A stretch of 64,000 nt of DNA, from assembly GCA_027485235.1 (NCBI GenBank), contig JAIXRJ010000046.1:62001-126000 (forward strand). The letters run 5' to 3'. The first letter of the stretch is position 1. Each line of letters starts with the position of its first letter. The notes under the pieces are model-generated. The model saw nothing but the letters and a program-made list of their open reading frames with translations. It did no database searches and had not been told where the DNA came from. A program made the translations under genes and the position numbers. Below, in pieces: positions 45,813 through 55,926 of the stretch. The stretch is from Comamonadaceae bacterium. GTDB taxonomy: Bacteria > Pseudomonadota > Gammaproteobacteria > Burkholderiales > Burkholderiaceae_C.

Positions 45813-48146
45813 ATGATTGCCCAAGAATTGGAAGTCAGCTTGCACATGGCCTTTGTTGAAGCCCGTCAACAGCGCCACGAATTCATCACTGTTGAGCACT
45901 TGTTGTTGGCCCTGTTGGACAATCCCAGTGCTGCCGAGGTGCTGCGTGCGTGCGCCGCCAACATCGATGATTTGCGCAAAGCCTTGAGCAATTTCATCAA
46001 GGACAACACCCCGCAGGTCGCCGGTACGGAAGAGGTGGATACGCAACCCACTCTGGGGTTTCAACGCGTGATTCAGCGCGCGATCATGCATGTGCAGTCC
46101 ACAGGCAACGGCAAAAAAGAGGTCACGGGTGCCAATGTACTGGTGGCTATTTTTGGCGAAAAAGACTCGCACGCCGTGTATTACCTGCACCAGCAGGGCA
46201 TCACGCGCCTGGACGTGGTCAATTTCATCGCCCATGGCATCCGCAAGACCGATCCGCCCGAGGCGGCCAAGTCCGACTCGCCTGCCAGCTCCGAAGCCGA
46301 AGAGTCCAGTGGCGGTGAGCGCAGCGAGAAAGCTTCACCTCTCGAGCAATACACCAACAACCTGAACCAGGCAGCCAGGGAAGGCAAGATTGATCCCCTG
46401 ATTGGCCGTGAATACGAGGTAGAGCGCACGATCCAAATTTTGTGCCGCCGACGCAAAAACAACCCGTTGCTGGTCGGCGAAGCCGGTGTGGGTAAAACCG
46501 CGATTGCCGAAGGCCTGGCTTGGCGCATCACGCAGGGCACAGTGCCCGAGATCCTGGCAGAAGCCACGGTGTATTCGCTGGACATGGGTGCACTGCTCGC
46601 AGGCACCAAATACCGCGGCGACTTCGAGCAACGCCTCAAAGGGGTTCTCAAGTCGCTCAAGGACAAACCCAACGGCATTCTTTTCATCGACGAAATCCAC
46701 ACCCTGATCGGTGCGGGTGCGGCTTCCGGCGGCACGCTGGATGCGTCCAACCTGCTCAAGCCGGCCCTGTCCAGTGGCCAGCTCAAATGCATTGGCGCCA
46801 CCACCTTCACCGAGTACCGAGGCATCTTTGAAAAAGACGCTGCCTTGTCGCGTCGCTTCCAAAAAGTGGACGTGGTCGAGCCCACGGTCTCCGAAACGGT
46901 GGACATCCTCAAAGGCCTGAAAAGCCGCTTTGAAGACCACCACAGCGTCAAATACACGATCGCGGCATTGCAGGCCGCCGCGGAGTTGTCGGCCAAGTTC
47001 ATCAATGACCGCCAATTGCCCGACAAGGCCATTGACGTGATCGATGAAGCGGGTGCCGCCCAGCGCATTCAAATCGCTTCCAAGCGCAAAAAAACCATTG
47101 GCAAGACCGAGATCGAAGACATCGTGGCCAAGATCGCGCGCATTCCGCCCGCCAACGTGTCCAATGACGACCGCAGCAAGCTGCAAACCATCGAACGCGA
47201 CCTCAAATCCGTGGTGTTTGGACAGGACAAAGCCCTTGAAGTGCTGTCTTCTGCCGTCAAAATGGCCCGTTCGGGCTTGGGCAAGACCGACAAGCCCATC
47301 GGCTCTTTCCTGTTCTCAGGCCCCACGGGCGTGGGCAAGACCGAGGCGGCCAAGCAACTGGCTTACATCCTGGGTATCGAGTTGATCCGTTTTGACATGT
47401 CCGAGTACATGGAGAGACATGCTGTCAGTCGCCTGATCGGTGCGCCCCCTGGCTATGTGGGCTTTGACCAAGGGGGCTTGCTGACCGAGGCGGTGACCAA
47501 GAAGCCCCATTGCGTTCTGTTGCTGGACGAGATCGAAAAAGCCCATCCCGACATCTTCAACGTGCTACTGCAGGTCATGGACCATGGCACTTTGACCGAC
47601 AACAACGGGCGCAAGGCCGACTTCCGCAATGTGATCATCATCATGACCACCAACGCGGGGGCCGAGACCATGAACAAGGCGACCATTGGTTTCACCAACC
47701 CTCGTGCGGCGGGCGATGAAATGGCCGACATCAAGCGCCTTTTCACCCCTGAGTTCCGCAACCGACTGGACGCCATGGTCAGCTTCAAACCCTTGGATGA
47801 GCAAATTATCCTGCGCGTGGTGGACAAATTCTTGCTGCAACTGGAGCAACAACTCGGTGAGAAGAAGGTGGAAGTCACTTTCACCGACAATTTACGCAAA
47901 TTCTTGGGCAAAAAGGGTTTTGACCCCCTCATGGGCGCTCGCCCCATGCAGCGTCTGATCCAAGACACGATCCGCAAAGCCTTGGCCGATGAGTTGTTGT
48001 TTGGCCGTTTGACCGAAGGTGGACGCCTCACGGTGGACATTGACGCCAAAGACGAAGTGTTGCTGGACATCACACCGATGACCAAAAAGGAAAGCCGTGC
48101 TTCACGCGTGGAGCCAACGGAGCCAGAAGAAGCTGCAGCGGGTTGA
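45813..48146 (+). CDS. clpA: ATP-dependent Clp protease ATP-binding subunit ClpA
   Basis: 777 aa hexameric AAA+ unfoldase that feeds ClpP. The N-domain (about 1-145) binds ClpS. A Ser/Glu-rich linker (about 150-175) follows. Two AAA modules carry Walker A GEAGVGKT and GPTGVGKT, and there is no middle coiled coil, which separates it from ClpB. The ClpP-docking loop is visible as the IGF motif in NKATIGFTNPRAAGDE. The C-terminus is Glu/Ala-rich. No clpP gene is nearby. A bidirectional terminator follows. Confidence 0.97.
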   Translation: MIAQELEVSLHMAFVEARQQRHEFITVEHLLLALLDNPSAAEVLRACAANIDDLRKALSNFIKDNTPQVAGTEEVDTQPTLGFQRVIQRAIMHVQSTGNGKKEVTGANVLVAIFGEKDSHAVYYLHQQGITRLDVVNFIAHGIRKTDPPEAAKSDSPASSEAEESSGGERSEKASPLEQYTNNLNQAAREGKIDPLIGREYEVERTIQILCRRRKNNPLLVGEAGVGKTAIAEGLAWRITQGTVPEILAEATVYSLDMGALLAGTKYRGDFEQRLKGVLKSLKDKPNGILFIDEIHTLIGAGAASGGTLDASNLLKPALSSGQLKCIGATTFTEYRGIFEKDAALSRRFQKVDVVEPTVSETVDILKGLKSRFEDHHSVKYTIAALQAAAELSAKFINDRQLPDKAIDVIDEAGAAQRIQIASKRKKTIGKTEIEDIVAKIARIPPANVSNDDRSKLQTIERDLKSVVFGQDKALEVLSSAVKMARSGLGKTDKPIGSFLFSGPTGVGKTEAAKQLAYILGIELIRFDMSEYMERHAVSRLIGAPPGYVGFDQGGLLTEAVTKKPHCVLLLDEIEKAHPDIFNVLLQVMDHGTLTDNNGRKADFRNVIIIMTTNAGAETMNKATIGFTNPRAAGDEMADIKRLFTPEFRNRLDAMVSFKPLDEQIILRVVDKFLLQLEQQLGEKKVEVTFTDNLRKFLGKKGFDPLMGARPMQRLIQDTIRKALADELLFGRLTEGGRLTVDIDAKDEVLLDITPMTKKESRASRVEPTEPEEAAAG

Positions 48147-48184
48147 TCTCCGGCCGCCGGGGCATCTCGCACCGATGTGCAGCT

Positions 48185-48217
48185 GGAAAAAAGGAGTTCC
48201 CATGGAACTCCTTTTTT
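48185..48217. terminator. Bidirectional terminator between clpA and the HerA-like gene
   Basis: AAAAAAGGAGTTCC / GGAACTCCTTTTTT around CAT (48186-48217). A-run on the left and T-run on the right, so it works on both strands for two converging genes. Confidence 0.9.
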
Positions 48218-48230
48218 TATGCCCATCGGA

Positions 48231-49760
48231 TCAGCGTCTTCGCTTGCCCGCCGATCCCAGCAAACCGCCAAGCACCCCTCGGACGATTTCGCGGCCAATG
48301 CTCGAACCCACGTTGCGCACCGCGCTTTTCACCAGCAGTTGAGCCATGCCATCGTGTTGCCCGCCACGGGGGCCTGTCGTGCCGAAAAGAAAATCAGACA
48401 CCGAGCCCATCAGACCTGAGCCATTCTCGGGCGCGGACGCTCGGCCGGCAGCTTCAGTGCCTGGATTGGTGCTGCTTGCGCCTGCCGAAGCGGCGCCTTT
48501 GAGTTTTTCATAGGCGGAATCACGGTCTAAAGTGGTTTCGTAAATGCCTGACACCAGCGAGCTTTTCAACAAGCTCTGGCGTTGCTCTGCGGTGATCGGC
48601 CCCAGTTGGCTTGCAGGCGGCATCACAAACACCCGCTCGGTCTCCGTGGGGCGGCCTTTGCTGTCCAGAAAGCTCACCAAGGCCTCGCCTACGCCCAGTT
48701 CGGTGATCGCTGCTTCGATGTCCAGACCCGCTTTCGGGCGCATGGTTTGTGCCGTGGCCGTCACCGCTTTTTGGTCGCGGGGCGTGAAGGCGCGCAGCGC
48801 ATGCTGCACTCGGTGACCCAACTGACCCAGAATGCTGTCGGGAATATCCAAGGGGTTTTGGGTGACGAAATACACGCCGACACCTTTGGATCGAACCAGG
48901 CGCACCACCAATTCGATGCGCTCCACCAAGGCCGCCGGCGCGTCTTTGAACAGCAGATGCGCTTCGTCAAAGAAGAAAACCAGCTTGGGTTTTTCAGGGT
49001 CGCCAATTTCGGGCAAAACTCCAAACAATTCAGACAACAACCACAGCAAGAATGTGGCGTAAAGGCGGGGTGAGTTCATCAGCTTGTCTGCCGTCAACAC
49101 GTTGACCACGCCCATGCCGTCAGAGGTTTGCATGAAATCTTCGATGTTGAGCATGGGCTCGCCAAAGAATTTGTCACCGCCTTGGGTTTCAATTTGCAGC
49201 AAGCCCCGTTGAATGGCACCAATGCTGGCGGCGCTGATGTTGCCGTACTCGGTGGTGAAATCCCTGGCGTTCTCCCCCACGTGCTGCAGCATGGCGCGCA
49301 GGTCTTTCATGTCGAGCATAAGCAAGCCACGGTCGTCGGCAATTTTGAACACCAGGTTCAGCACGCCTGCCTGTGTGTCGTTCAGACCCAACATGCGTGC
49401 CAACAGCAAAGGGCCCATATCGGAGACGGTCGCCCTCACGGGATGCCCTTGTTCACCAAACACGTCCCACAAGGCGGTCGGGCAGGCCAAGGGTGTGGGC
49501 AGGGGGATGCCCCGATCCTTCAGGACCATGGCCAGTTTGTCTCCAATGCGGCCTGCTTGGCTGACACCCGTCAGGTCGCCTTTGACGTCGGCCATGAAAA
49601 CGGGCACACCCAAGCGTGAAAAGTTTTCGGCCAGGGTTTGCAGGGTCACGGTTTTGCCGGTGCCGGTGGCCCCGGTGATCAGGCCGTGGCGGTTGGCCAG
49701 TCCGGGCAGCAAGTGGCATTGCGCGGTCTTGTTTTGGGCAATCAGCATGGGTTCAGCCAT
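48231..49760 (-). CDS. HerA-like ATPase, DUF853 family (YjgR-like)
   Basis: 509 aa. Walker A is [12 protein letters not shown] (about residues 30-40). Walker B is [13 protein letters not shown] and the later [28 protein letters not shown] is a sensor-type segment. The family (E. coli YjgR, DUF853) is related to HerA/FtsK translocases but has no proven function. The C-terminus is Gly/Ser/Ala-rich, then a helix with [14 protein letters not shown] 49760 is preferred to TTG 49763; AAAGGG lies upstream. It is divergent from yebC with about 71 bp between starts. Confidence 0.85.
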   Translation of the reverse strand: MAEPMLIAQNKTAQCHLLPGLANRHGLITGATGTGKTVTLQTLAENFSRLGVPVFMADVKGDLTGVSQAGRIGDKLAMVLKDRGIPLPTPLACPTALWDVFGEQGHPVRATVSDMGPLLLARMLGLNDTQAGVLNLVFKIADDRGLLMLDMKDLRAMLQHVGENARDFTTEYGNISAASIGAIQRGLLQIETQGGDKFFGEPMLNIEDFMQTSDGMGVVNVLTADKLMNSPRLYATFLLWLLSELFGVLPEIGDPEKPKLVFFFDEAHLLFKDAPAALVERIELVVRLVRSKGVGVYFVTQNPLDIPDSILGQLGHRVQHALRAFTPRDQKAVTATAQTMRPKAGLDIEAAITELGVGEALVSFLDSKGRPTETERVFVMPPASQLGPITAEQRQSLLKSSLVSGIYETTLDRDSAYEKLKGAASAGASSTNPGTEAAGRASAPENGSGLMGSVSDFLFGTTGPRGGQHDGMAQLLVKSAVRNVGSSIGREIVRGVLGGLLGSAGKRRR

Positions 49761-49831
49761 CAATCAATCCCTTTCTTGAGTGAAAAGTAAAATCTAGCCT
49801 ATAGGTTAAATCAACATTCAAGGAATTCCCG

Positions 49832-50557
49832 ATGGCTGGCCACAGTAAATGGGCAAATATTCAGCACCGAAAGGGCCGACAAGACGAAAAAAGGCAACGT
49901 ATCTGGACCCGTGTCGTGCGTGAAATCATGGTCGCCGCGCGCACCGGCGGTGGTGATGTTTCTGCCAACCCCCGTTTGCGCTTGGCCATCGAGAAGGCCA
50001 AAGCCGCCAACATGCCGGCCGACACCATCAAGCGCAACGTGGACAAAGCCACCGGCAATCTGGAAGGTGTGAACTACGAAGAAATCCGTTATGAAGGCTA
50101 TGGCATTGGTGGTGCCGCTGTGATCGTGGACACCATGACCGACAACCGTGTGCGCACGGTGGCCGAAATGCGGCATGCTTTCAGCAAGCATGGCGGCAAT
50201 TTGGGCACCGAGGGCTCGGTGGCCTTTCAGTTCAAGAATTGCGGGCAGTTGATTTTTGCCCCTGGCTCGGACGAAGACAAGGTCATGGAAGTGGCCCTGG
50301 AAGCGGGTGCTGAAGATGTGATCACGGACGAGGAGGGCGCCATCGAGGTGTTGACCTCACCGGCTGATTTTGAAGCCGTGAAAAACGCACTCGAAGCCGT
50401 TGGCCTGTTGGCCGACATGGCCGAAGTGACCATGCGTGCTGAAAACACCATCCCGCTCAGCGGTGATGACGCTGCAAAAATGCAAAAGCTGCTGGACATA
50501 CTGGAAGATCTGGACGACGTGCAAAACGTTTTCCACAACGCCGAGATGGAAGAATAA
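49832..50557 (+). CDS. yebC: YebC/PmpR family protein
   Basis: 241 aa, the full length for the family. N-terminal [21 protein letters not shown] and [30 protein letters not shown] are diagnostic. Members are described either as DNA-binding regulators (PmpR) or as translation factors that relieve ribosome stalling at proline-rich sites (TACO1-like). The three-domain layout is intact. AAGGAA lies 7 bp before the ATG. It leads the long run yebC-purD-...-rng; in many relatives it precedes ruvC instead. Confidence 0.94.
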   Translation: MAGHSKWANIQHRKGRQDEKRQRIWTRVVREIMVAARTGGGDVSANPRLRLAIEKAKAANMPADTIKRNVDKATGNLEGVNYEEIRYEGYGIGGAAVIVDTMTDNRVRTVAEMRHAFSKHGGNLGTEGSVAFQFKNCGQLIFAPGSDEDKVMEVALEAGAEDVITDEEGAIEVLTSPADFEAVKNALEAVGLLADMAEVTMRAENTIPLSGDDAAKMQKLLDILEDLDDVQNVFHNAEMEE

Positions 50558-50566
50558 GGAATTCTG

Positions 50567-51847
50567 ATGAAAGTATTGGTGGTCGGCCATGGCGGTCGTG
50601 AACATGCCATGGCCTGGAAATTGGCCCAGTCTTCTCGCGTGCAGCAGGTTTATGTGGCCCCTGGCAACGGCGGCACAGCCCGCGACAAGAACCTGGTGAA
50701 TGTGCCGATCACGGACATCGCTGCCCTGCGCCAATGGACAGTGGAAAATCACATTGGTCTGACTTTGGTGGGTCCCGAGGCCCCATTGGCCGCGGGCATT
50801 GTGGACGATTTTCGAACGCATGGGCTGCGTATTTTTGGCCCGACCCAAAAGGCCGCTCAACTGGAAAGTTCCAAGGCATTTTCCAAAGCCTTCATGGCGC
50901 GCCACAGTATTCCCACGGCCGAGTTTGAGACCTTCACCGACCCGTTGGCGGCACACGCTTACGTGGACCGCAAAGGCGCGCCGATTGTGGTCAAAGCTGA
51001 TGGTTTGGCTGCTGGCAAGGGCGTGGTCGTGGCCATGAGTTTGGCCGAAGCGCACGAAGCGATTGACTTCATGCTGGTGGACAACACCTTGGGCGTGACG
51101 CACAACGCGGGCGGTGCGCGCGTGGTGATCGAGGAATTTTTGCAGGGCGAAGAAGCCAGTTTCATGGTGCTTTGCGATGGGCAAAATGTCATCGCCTTGG
51201 CCACCAGCCAGGACCACAAACGCTTGCTGGACGCTGACCAAGGCCCCAACACGGGCGGCATGGGGGCGTATTCGCCCGCGCCTGTGGTGACCGCCGAAGT
51301 GCACGCCCGCGCCATGCGCGAGGTGATCATGCCCACCATCAAGGGCATGGAAAAAGACGGCATTCCTTACACCGGTTTTTTGTACGCCGGTTTGATGATT
51401 GACGAGCAGGGCAAGCCCAAGACGCTGGAGTTCAATTGCCGCATGGGTGACCCCGAGACCCAGCCGATCTTGATGCGTCTAAAGACTGATTTTCTTGAAG
51501 TGCTGTTGGCAGCCACCTCGCAAGGTCTTGACAACATTGAATTGGAGTGGGACCGCCGTGTGGCATTGGGTGTGGTGTTGGCTGCATCCGGTTATCCGCT
51601 CAATCCGCGCGCAGGCGATGCCATCAGCGGCCTGCCTGCGGATGCAGAAGACGCCATGGTCTTCCATGCGGGCACGGCTGAAAAACAAGGCCAGATCCTG
51701 ACCTCAGGTGGCCGCGTGTTGTGCGTGACGGCATTGGCCGATTCGGTGCGCCAGGCGCAGCAAAAGGCCTATCAGACCGCCAGAGGCATCCAGTTTGATG
51801 GCATGCAGCTGCGCAAGGACATTGGCCACCGCGCCATCAAAAACTGA
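50567..51847 (+). CDS. purD: Phosphoribosylamine-glycine ligase
   Basis: 426 aa ATP-grasp enzyme (GAR synthetase), the second step of purine synthesis. The N-terminal MKVLVVGHGGREHAMAWKLAQS and FGPTQKAAQLESSKAFSK, the ATP-binding APIVVKADGLAAGKGV, and the metal-binding EFNCRMGDPETQ are all present. Starts 10 bp after yebC with AAGGAA upstream. No purH is adjacent, although that pair is common elsewhere. Confidence 0.97.
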   Translation: MKVLVVGHGGREHAMAWKLAQSSRVQQVYVAPGNGGTARDKNLVNVPITDIAALRQWTVENHIGLTLVGPEAPLAAGIVDDFRTHGLRIFGPTQKAAQLESSKAFSKAFMARHSIPTAEFETFTDPLAAHAYVDRKGAPIVVKADGLAAGKGVVVAMSLAEAHEAIDFMLVDNTLGVTHNAGGARVVIEEFLQGEEASFMVLCDGQNVIALATSQDHKRLLDADQGPNTGGMGAYSPAPVVTAEVHARAMREVIMPTIKGMEKDGIPYTGFLYAGLMIDEQGKPKTLEFNCRMGDPETQPILMRLKTDFLEVLLAATSQGLDNIELEWDRRVALGVVLAASGYPLNPRAGDAISGLPADAEDAMVFHAGTAEKQGQILTSGGRVLCVTALADSVRQAQQKAYQTARGIQFDGMQLRKDIGHRAIKN

Positions 51848-51871
51848 ACCAAACCCGAAAGACCCCTGTTC

Positions 51872-52522
51872 ATGGCACACCCTGTGACGTTCAAAGGCTC
51901 TCGCCTGGCCCAACGGATTTTGAAAGTTTTGGGCTGGAAGCTGGCCTTCGATGGTTTTCCAACGCTGCAAGGGGTGGCGATTGTTTACCCGCACACCAGC
52001 AACTGGGATTTCCCGATCGGCATTTTGGCCAAGTGGGCCTTGGGCATTCCCGCCAATTTTTGGGGCAAGGATTCCTTGTTCACATTTCCCGTGATCGGTG
52101 CCTGGATGCGTTGGGTGGGCGGTGTACCGATTGATCGAAACTCACCCCAAGGTGTGGTGGGTCAAATGGTGCAAGCTTTCGAACAGCACAAAAAAGAGGG
52201 GCGCCTGTTGTGGCTGGCCGTGGCGCCAGAAGGGACCCGAAGCCTCACGCCCGGCTGGCGCAGCGGTTTTTACCAAGTGGCCAAAGGTTCAGAGGTGCCT
52301 TTGGCCTTGGTCAAACTCGATTGGGGGCGTCGCACTTTTTCCGTGGTCGACTTTTACAATGTGACGGATGACCTTCAAGCCGATTACGCGCACATGGCTG
52401 GGGTCTTCAGTGGTGTCAGGGGCTTTCATGCCATGCAAGCTTCGCCTGTCTTGCCCTGGAGCCCGCCCCCGAAAGCTTTGCAGCAAGATGTTGAAGGCAG
52501 CAACAAGACTCAAAACCGATGA
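51872..52522 (+). CDS. Glycerolipid acyltransferase-like protein (PlsC superfamily)
   Basis: 216 aa inner-membrane-associated protein of the lysophospholipid acyltransferase superfamily. The catalytic HX4D is HTSNWD (His41, Asp46), followed by WGKDSLF and the acyl-acceptor motif APEGTRS (around 118-124). It is smaller than PlsC and lacks a strong N-terminal membrane anchor, so it may be a divergent relative, perhaps for ornithine lipids or phospholipid remodelling. It sits 24 bp after purD and overlaps hemF by four bases (ATGA). Confidence 0.82.
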   Translation: MAHPVTFKGSRLAQRILKVLGWKLAFDGFPTLQGVAIVYPHTSNWDFPIGILAKWALGIPANFWGKDSLFTFPVIGAWMRWVGGVPIDRNSPQGVVGQMVQAFEQHKKEGRLLWLAVAPEGTRSLTPGWRSGFYQVAKGSEVPLALVKLDWGRRTFSVVDFYNVTDDLQADYAHMAGVFSGVRGFHAMQASPVLPWSPPPKALQQDVEGSNKTQNR

Positions 52523-53439
52523 ACAATTCCACAGAACTCACGGCTGTTCGACAGTATTTGTTGGGCTTGCAGTCCCGCATCACCCAGGCTTTGTCCAGCA
52601 TGGACGGCAGCCCCTTTTTGGTGGACCATTGGACCAAAGCGCCCGGCGAAAAATTGCAGGGCAACGGGGTCACCCAAATTTTGGAGGGCGGACCGATTTT
52701 TGAGCGAGCGGGTTGTGGTTTCTCTCACGTCAGTGGTCCGCAATTGCCACCCTCGGCCACCCAGCACCGCCCCGAGTTGGCTGGTTCGGCGTTCGAGGCC
52801 ATGGGGGTTTCGCTGGTTTTTCACCCTCGAAACCCTTATGTGCCCACGGTGCACATGAATGTCCGCATGATCGCAGCCAAGCCCGAAGGCCAGGCACCCG
52901 TGGCGTGGTTTGGTGGCGGCATGGACCTCACGCCCTATTACGGCTTTGACGAAGACGCAGTCCATTTTCACCAAACCTGCAAATCGGCTTTGACGCCTTT
53001 TGGCGAAGCTTTGTATCCGCGCTTCAAAACCTGGTGTGACGATTATTTCTGCAACAAGCATCGTCACGAGCAAAGGGGGGTGGGAGGTATCTTTTTTGAT
53101 GACTTTGCCGAGTTGGGCATGGGGCAAAGCTTTGCCATGATGCAAAGCGTGGGCGATGCCTTGCTCAAAGCCTATTTGCCGATTGTGGAACGTCGCAAGG
53201 ACATGGTTTGGGGTGAACGTGAACGTGATTTCCAGTTGTACCGCCGCGGTCGTTATGTGGAATTCAACTTGGTCTGGGACCGAGGCACACATTTTGGCTT
53301 GCAGTCGGGCGGGCGCACCGAGTCGATTTTGTTGTCCATGCCGCCGGAGGTGCGTTGGTCTTACCAGCGCCAAGATGAAGCCGGCTCCCCGGAGGCGCGC
53401 TTGCTGAGCCATTACCTGGTCCCCAAGGATTGGATTTGA
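52519..53439 (+). CDS. hemF: Oxygen-dependent coproporphyrinogen III oxidase
   Basis: 306 aa enzyme that converts coproporphyrinogen III to protoporphyrinogen IX with O2, in heme synthesis. The conserved core is [49 protein letters not shown] and [30 protein letters not shown]. Overlaps the acyltransferase gene upstream (ATGA) and the nadD gene downstream. Its presence implies aerobic metabolism; an anaerobic hemN elsewhere cannot be excluded. Confidence 0.97.
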   Translation: MNNSTELTAVRQYLLGLQSRITQALSSMDGSPFLVDHWTKAPGEKLQGNGVTQILEGGPIFERAGCGFSHVSGPQLPPSATQHRPELAGSAFEAMGVSLVFHPRNPYVPTVHMNVRMIAAKPEGQAPVAWFGGGMDLTPYYGFDEDAVHFHQTCKSALTPFGEALYPRFKTWCDDYFCNKHRHEQRGVGGIFFDDFAELGMGQSFAMMQSVGDALLKAYLPIVERRKDMVWGERERDFQLYRRGRYVEFNLVWDRGTHFGLQSGGRTESILLSMPPEVRWSYQRQDEAGSPEARLLSHYLVPKDWI

Positions 53440-54068
53440 GCGCTGCTCAGACACCTGTGCGGTTGGGCGTCTTTGGCGGCGCCTTTGACCCTCCGCACAA
53501 CGCCCACGTGGCGCTGGGTCAAGCGGCCATCAGTGCTTTGGATCTGGATCAGCTGCGGGTCTTGCCCACCGGGCAGGCCTGGCACAAATCCCGTCCTTTG
53601 ACCGAGTCGCAGCACCGTGTGGCGATGAGCAGATTGGCTTTCGAGCCCATTGCCCGTGCGGTGGTGGACGATCGCGAAGTGCGGCGATCTGGGCCCAGTT
53701 TCACGGTGGAGACCCTGCGCGAACTGAAAGACCAGTATCCCCGAGCACAGTTGTATCTCTTGCTCGGAGAAGACCAGCGCCGCACCTTGTCATCTTGGCA
53801 CCAAATCGATGAAATCGCTCGACTCGCTATAATTTGCGCCGCAGGCCGCAATGCAGCTGATCAGGCTTGGGCAGGTTCCAGCACAGGAACGCCAAGTGCC
53901 CTGGCCCACTCTTTAGATATGCGCATCCAGACTTTGAAGATGCCGCTCATGCCTCACAGCGCCACGGACATCCGTGCGTTGGTGGCCACAGACCACAACA
54001 TACAAGGTCTGGTGCCATCCTCTGTTGAGCGCTATATTCACGAACACCACCTCTACAGGCCTCATTGA
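53436..54068 (+). CDS. nadD: Nicotinate-nucleotide adenylyltransferase
   Basis: 210 aa. It converts nicotinate mononucleotide to deamido-NAD in NAD synthesis. The nucleotidyl-transferase HxGH-type signature is [14 protein letters not shown] near the N-terminus; [14 protein letters not shown] and [12 protein letters not shown] follow. The start is probably TTG at 53436, 6 bp from AAGGA, overlapping the hemF stop (TTGA); TTG 53430 and GTG 53457 are alternatives. No ATG is available upstream of the signature. Its stop overlaps the rsfS start by one base. Confidence 0.92.
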   Translation: MSAAQTPVRLGVFGGAFDPPHNAHVALGQAAISALDLDQLRVLPTGQAWHKSRPLTESQHRVAMSRLAFEPIARAVVDDREVRRSGPSFTVETLRELKDQYPRAQLYLLLGEDQRRTLSSWHQIDEIARLAIICAAGRNAADQAWAGSSTGTPSALAHSLDMRIQTLKMPLMPHSATDIRALVATDHNIQGLVPSSVERYIHEHHLYRPH

Positions 54069-54832
54069 TGACCGATACCGCTGCCAAAAAAGACATTCAA
54101 AAACTCCAGCGTGCCATCGTGGACGCCCTTGAAGATGTGAAAGCGCAAGACCTTCAGGTCTTTGATACCGAGCACCTCTCGCCCCTGTTCGAACGCGTGA
54201 TCATCGCCTCTGGGACCTCGAACCGACAAACCAAAGCATTGGCCGCCAGTGTGCGCGACAAGGTGCGTGAAGCCGGTTTTGGTAAACCCCGAATTGAAGG
54301 GGAAGACAATGGCGAGTGGATCATTGTCGATTGCGGCGCGGCGGTGGCCCACATCATGCAGCCGACGATCCGCTCCTATTACAACCTTGAAGAAATTTGG
54401 GGGGGCACACCGGTACGTCTCAAATTCGGCGCGCCCAAGCCTGTGGCGACGGCTGTGGTGAAAGGTCATATCAAGAATTCAGTGGTCAAGAAAGCCGCTG
54501 TCAAACAGGGTGTGACCAAAACCGCTTCGGCCAAAAAAGCAGCAGCCAAACCTGTTGCCAAGACTGACGCCCAGGCCAAGCCTGCCTTGAAGGTCCCCGT
54601 CAAATCGGTCAAGCCCAAAGGCAAATCAGCCACCAAATCGGTGACCCCATCAGTTCCCAAGCCAACGGCCAAAACGGCGGCCAAAACGGTGTCCAAGCCA
54701 ACGACCCCATCCAGCAAACCCACTGTAAAAACGGTCGGCAAGCCCACAGCCAAGCCAACGGCCAAGGCGGCTGCCAAAAAAGCCCCAGTGCGCAAGGCCG
54801 TCAAGGCCCCCACGCGCCGCAAAACAGATTGA
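54068..54832 (+). CDS. rsfS: Ribosome silencing factor RsfS with long basic C-terminal tail
   Basis: 254 aa. RsfS binds L14 and stops 30S-50S joining in starved cells. The RsfS domain (1-~120) is normal: LQRAIVDALEDVKAQDLQVFDT, FERVIIASGTSNRQTKALA, EWIIVDCGAAVAHIMQPTIRSYYNLEEIW. From about residue 130 there is a tail of some 125 residues made almost only of Lys, Ala, Pro, Thr, Ser and Val, with AAK-type and KPT-type repeats, like histone H1. E. coli RsfS has 105 aa and no tail. The start overlaps nadD (TGATG). The tail is in frame and has normal codon use. Confidence 0.93.
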   Translation: MTDTAAKKDIQKLQRAIVDALEDVKAQDLQVFDTEHLSPLFERVIIASGTSNRQTKALAASVRDKVREAGFGKPRIEGEDNGEWIIVDCGAAVAHIMQPTIRSYYNLEEIWGGTPVRLKFGAPKPVATAVVKGHIKNSVVKKAAVKQGVTKTASAKKAAAKPVAKTDAQAKPALKVPVKSVKPKGKSATKSVTPSVPKPTAKTAAKTVSKPTTPSSKPTVKTVGKPTAKPTAKAAAKKAPVRKAVKAPTRRKTD

Positions 54833-54838
54833 TGGCGC

Positions 54839-55306
54839 ATGAAGCTGCTGATCGTGGCGGTCGGCTTGCGTGTGCCCGACTGGGCGCAGACCGCTTGGGA
54901 CGATTACGCCAAACGGTTCCCGCCTGAGCTCAAGGTCGAACTCAAGCCCGTCAAGACAGAGCCTCGCGGCTCTAAAACGCTGTCCAACTTGTACGCTGCC
55001 GAGCGCCAGCGCATCGAAGCGGTCATACCGCGTGGTACCCGCATCGTGGTGCTGGACGAGCGCGGCACGAACCTCACCACCCAAGCTTTGGCCCTTCGCC
55101 TGACCCAGTGGCAATTGGGCGGTGACGATGTGGCCTTGGTCATTGGCGGTCCCGATGGCTTGGAGCCGGACTTTCGGCAAGCGGCCCACGAACGCATCCG
55201 CTTGTCTGACTTGACTTTGCCCCACGCCATGGCCCGTGTGCTCTTGATCGAGCAGCTTTACCGGGCTTGGTCCATCAATGCCAACCACCCCTATCACCGC
55301 GAATGA
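54839..55306 (+). CDS. rlmH: 23S rRNA (pseudouridine1915-N3)-methyltransferase
   Basis: 155 aa SPOUT-class enzyme that methylates pseudouridine 1915 in helix 69, using assembled 70S ribosomes. The SAM-binding knot is seen in [17 protein letters not shown] and [25 protein letters not shown]. The C-terminus NHPYHRE is the family end. It starts 6 bp after rsfS; the order nadD-rsfS-rlmH is conserved. It overlaps maf by four bases. Confidence 0.96.
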   Translation: MKLLIVAVGLRVPDWAQTAWDDYAKRFPPELKVELKPVKTEPRGSKTLSNLYAAERQRIEAVIPRGTRIVVLDERGTNLTTQALALRLTQWQLGGDDVALVIGGPDGLEPDFRQAAHERIRLSDLTLPHAMARVLLIEQLYRAWSINANHPYHRE

Positions 55307-55905
55307 GCGACTTCATTTATCTGGCTTCCCAAAGTCCACGTCGCAGTCAACTGTTGGACCAGATCGGTGTTGCCCATACCTTGCTTGTGGCTGGGCCTGA
55401 TGAGGATGCCGAGTCCCTGGAAGCGGTGCTCGGAGCCGAGGCTCCTGCCCGTTACGTGGCTCGGGTCACGGGTCTTAAGCTCGACGCTGCCGTCCAACGC
55501 ATGAAGCGCCAAGGTTTGCCCACAGCCCCCGTGCTGTGTGCCGACACCACGGTGTGTTTGGGGCGGGAGATTTTGGGCAAACCGGTCGACCTGGCGGATG
55601 CCTCTTGCATGCTTGAGCGGCTCGCCGGCCAATCGCACCGGGTGCTGACGGCGGTGGCGGTACAAAAAGGTGCCCGGCGGGTCGCCGTGGTGTCTGAATC
55701 ATGGGTTCGTTTTGCCCCCATGACGCCCTCACAGATCCAAGCTTATGTGGCCACGGGCGAGCCCTTGGGCAAAGCGGGTGCCTATGGGGTTCAAGGCCTG
55801 GCGGCTGCCCACATCGAACAGATTCGGGGCAGTTATTCAGGCATCATGGGCTTGCCGCTTTTCGAGACTTCTGCATTGTTGCGGGGCTTGGGCGTGCGCT
55901 GTTGA
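55303..55905 (+). CDS. maf: Maf-like nucleoside triphosphate pyrophosphatase
   Basis: 200 aa. Maf proteins hydrolyse dTTP, UTP and modified nucleotides, a house-cleaning role. The N-terminal [18 protein letters not shown] carries the SxSPRR phosphate-binding motif; [34 protein letters not shown] and [13 protein letters not shown] follow. It overlaps rlmH (ATGA), so the start is set at ATG 55303 rather than 55267. It resembles the YhdE branch. rng lies 21 bp downstream, as in many proteobacteria. Confidence 0.93.
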   Translation: MSDFIYLASQSPRRSQLLDQIGVAHTLLVAGPDEDAESLEAVLGAEAPARYVARVTGLKLDAAVQRMKRQGLPTAPVLCADTTVCLGREILGKPVDLADASCMLERLAGQSHRVLTAVAVQKGARRVAVVSESWVRFAPMTPSQIQAYVATGEPLGKAGAYGVQGLAAAHIEQIRGSYSGIMGLPLFETSALLRGLGVRC

Positions 55906-55926
55906 ATTTTTAACCGGGTCCCACCG

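Noticed and set aside
53828-53833. TATAAT inside nadD, as a possible internal promoter for rsfS-rlmH
   Set aside because: No -35 hexamer at 16-18 bp; a single hexamer in coding DNA is weak evidence.
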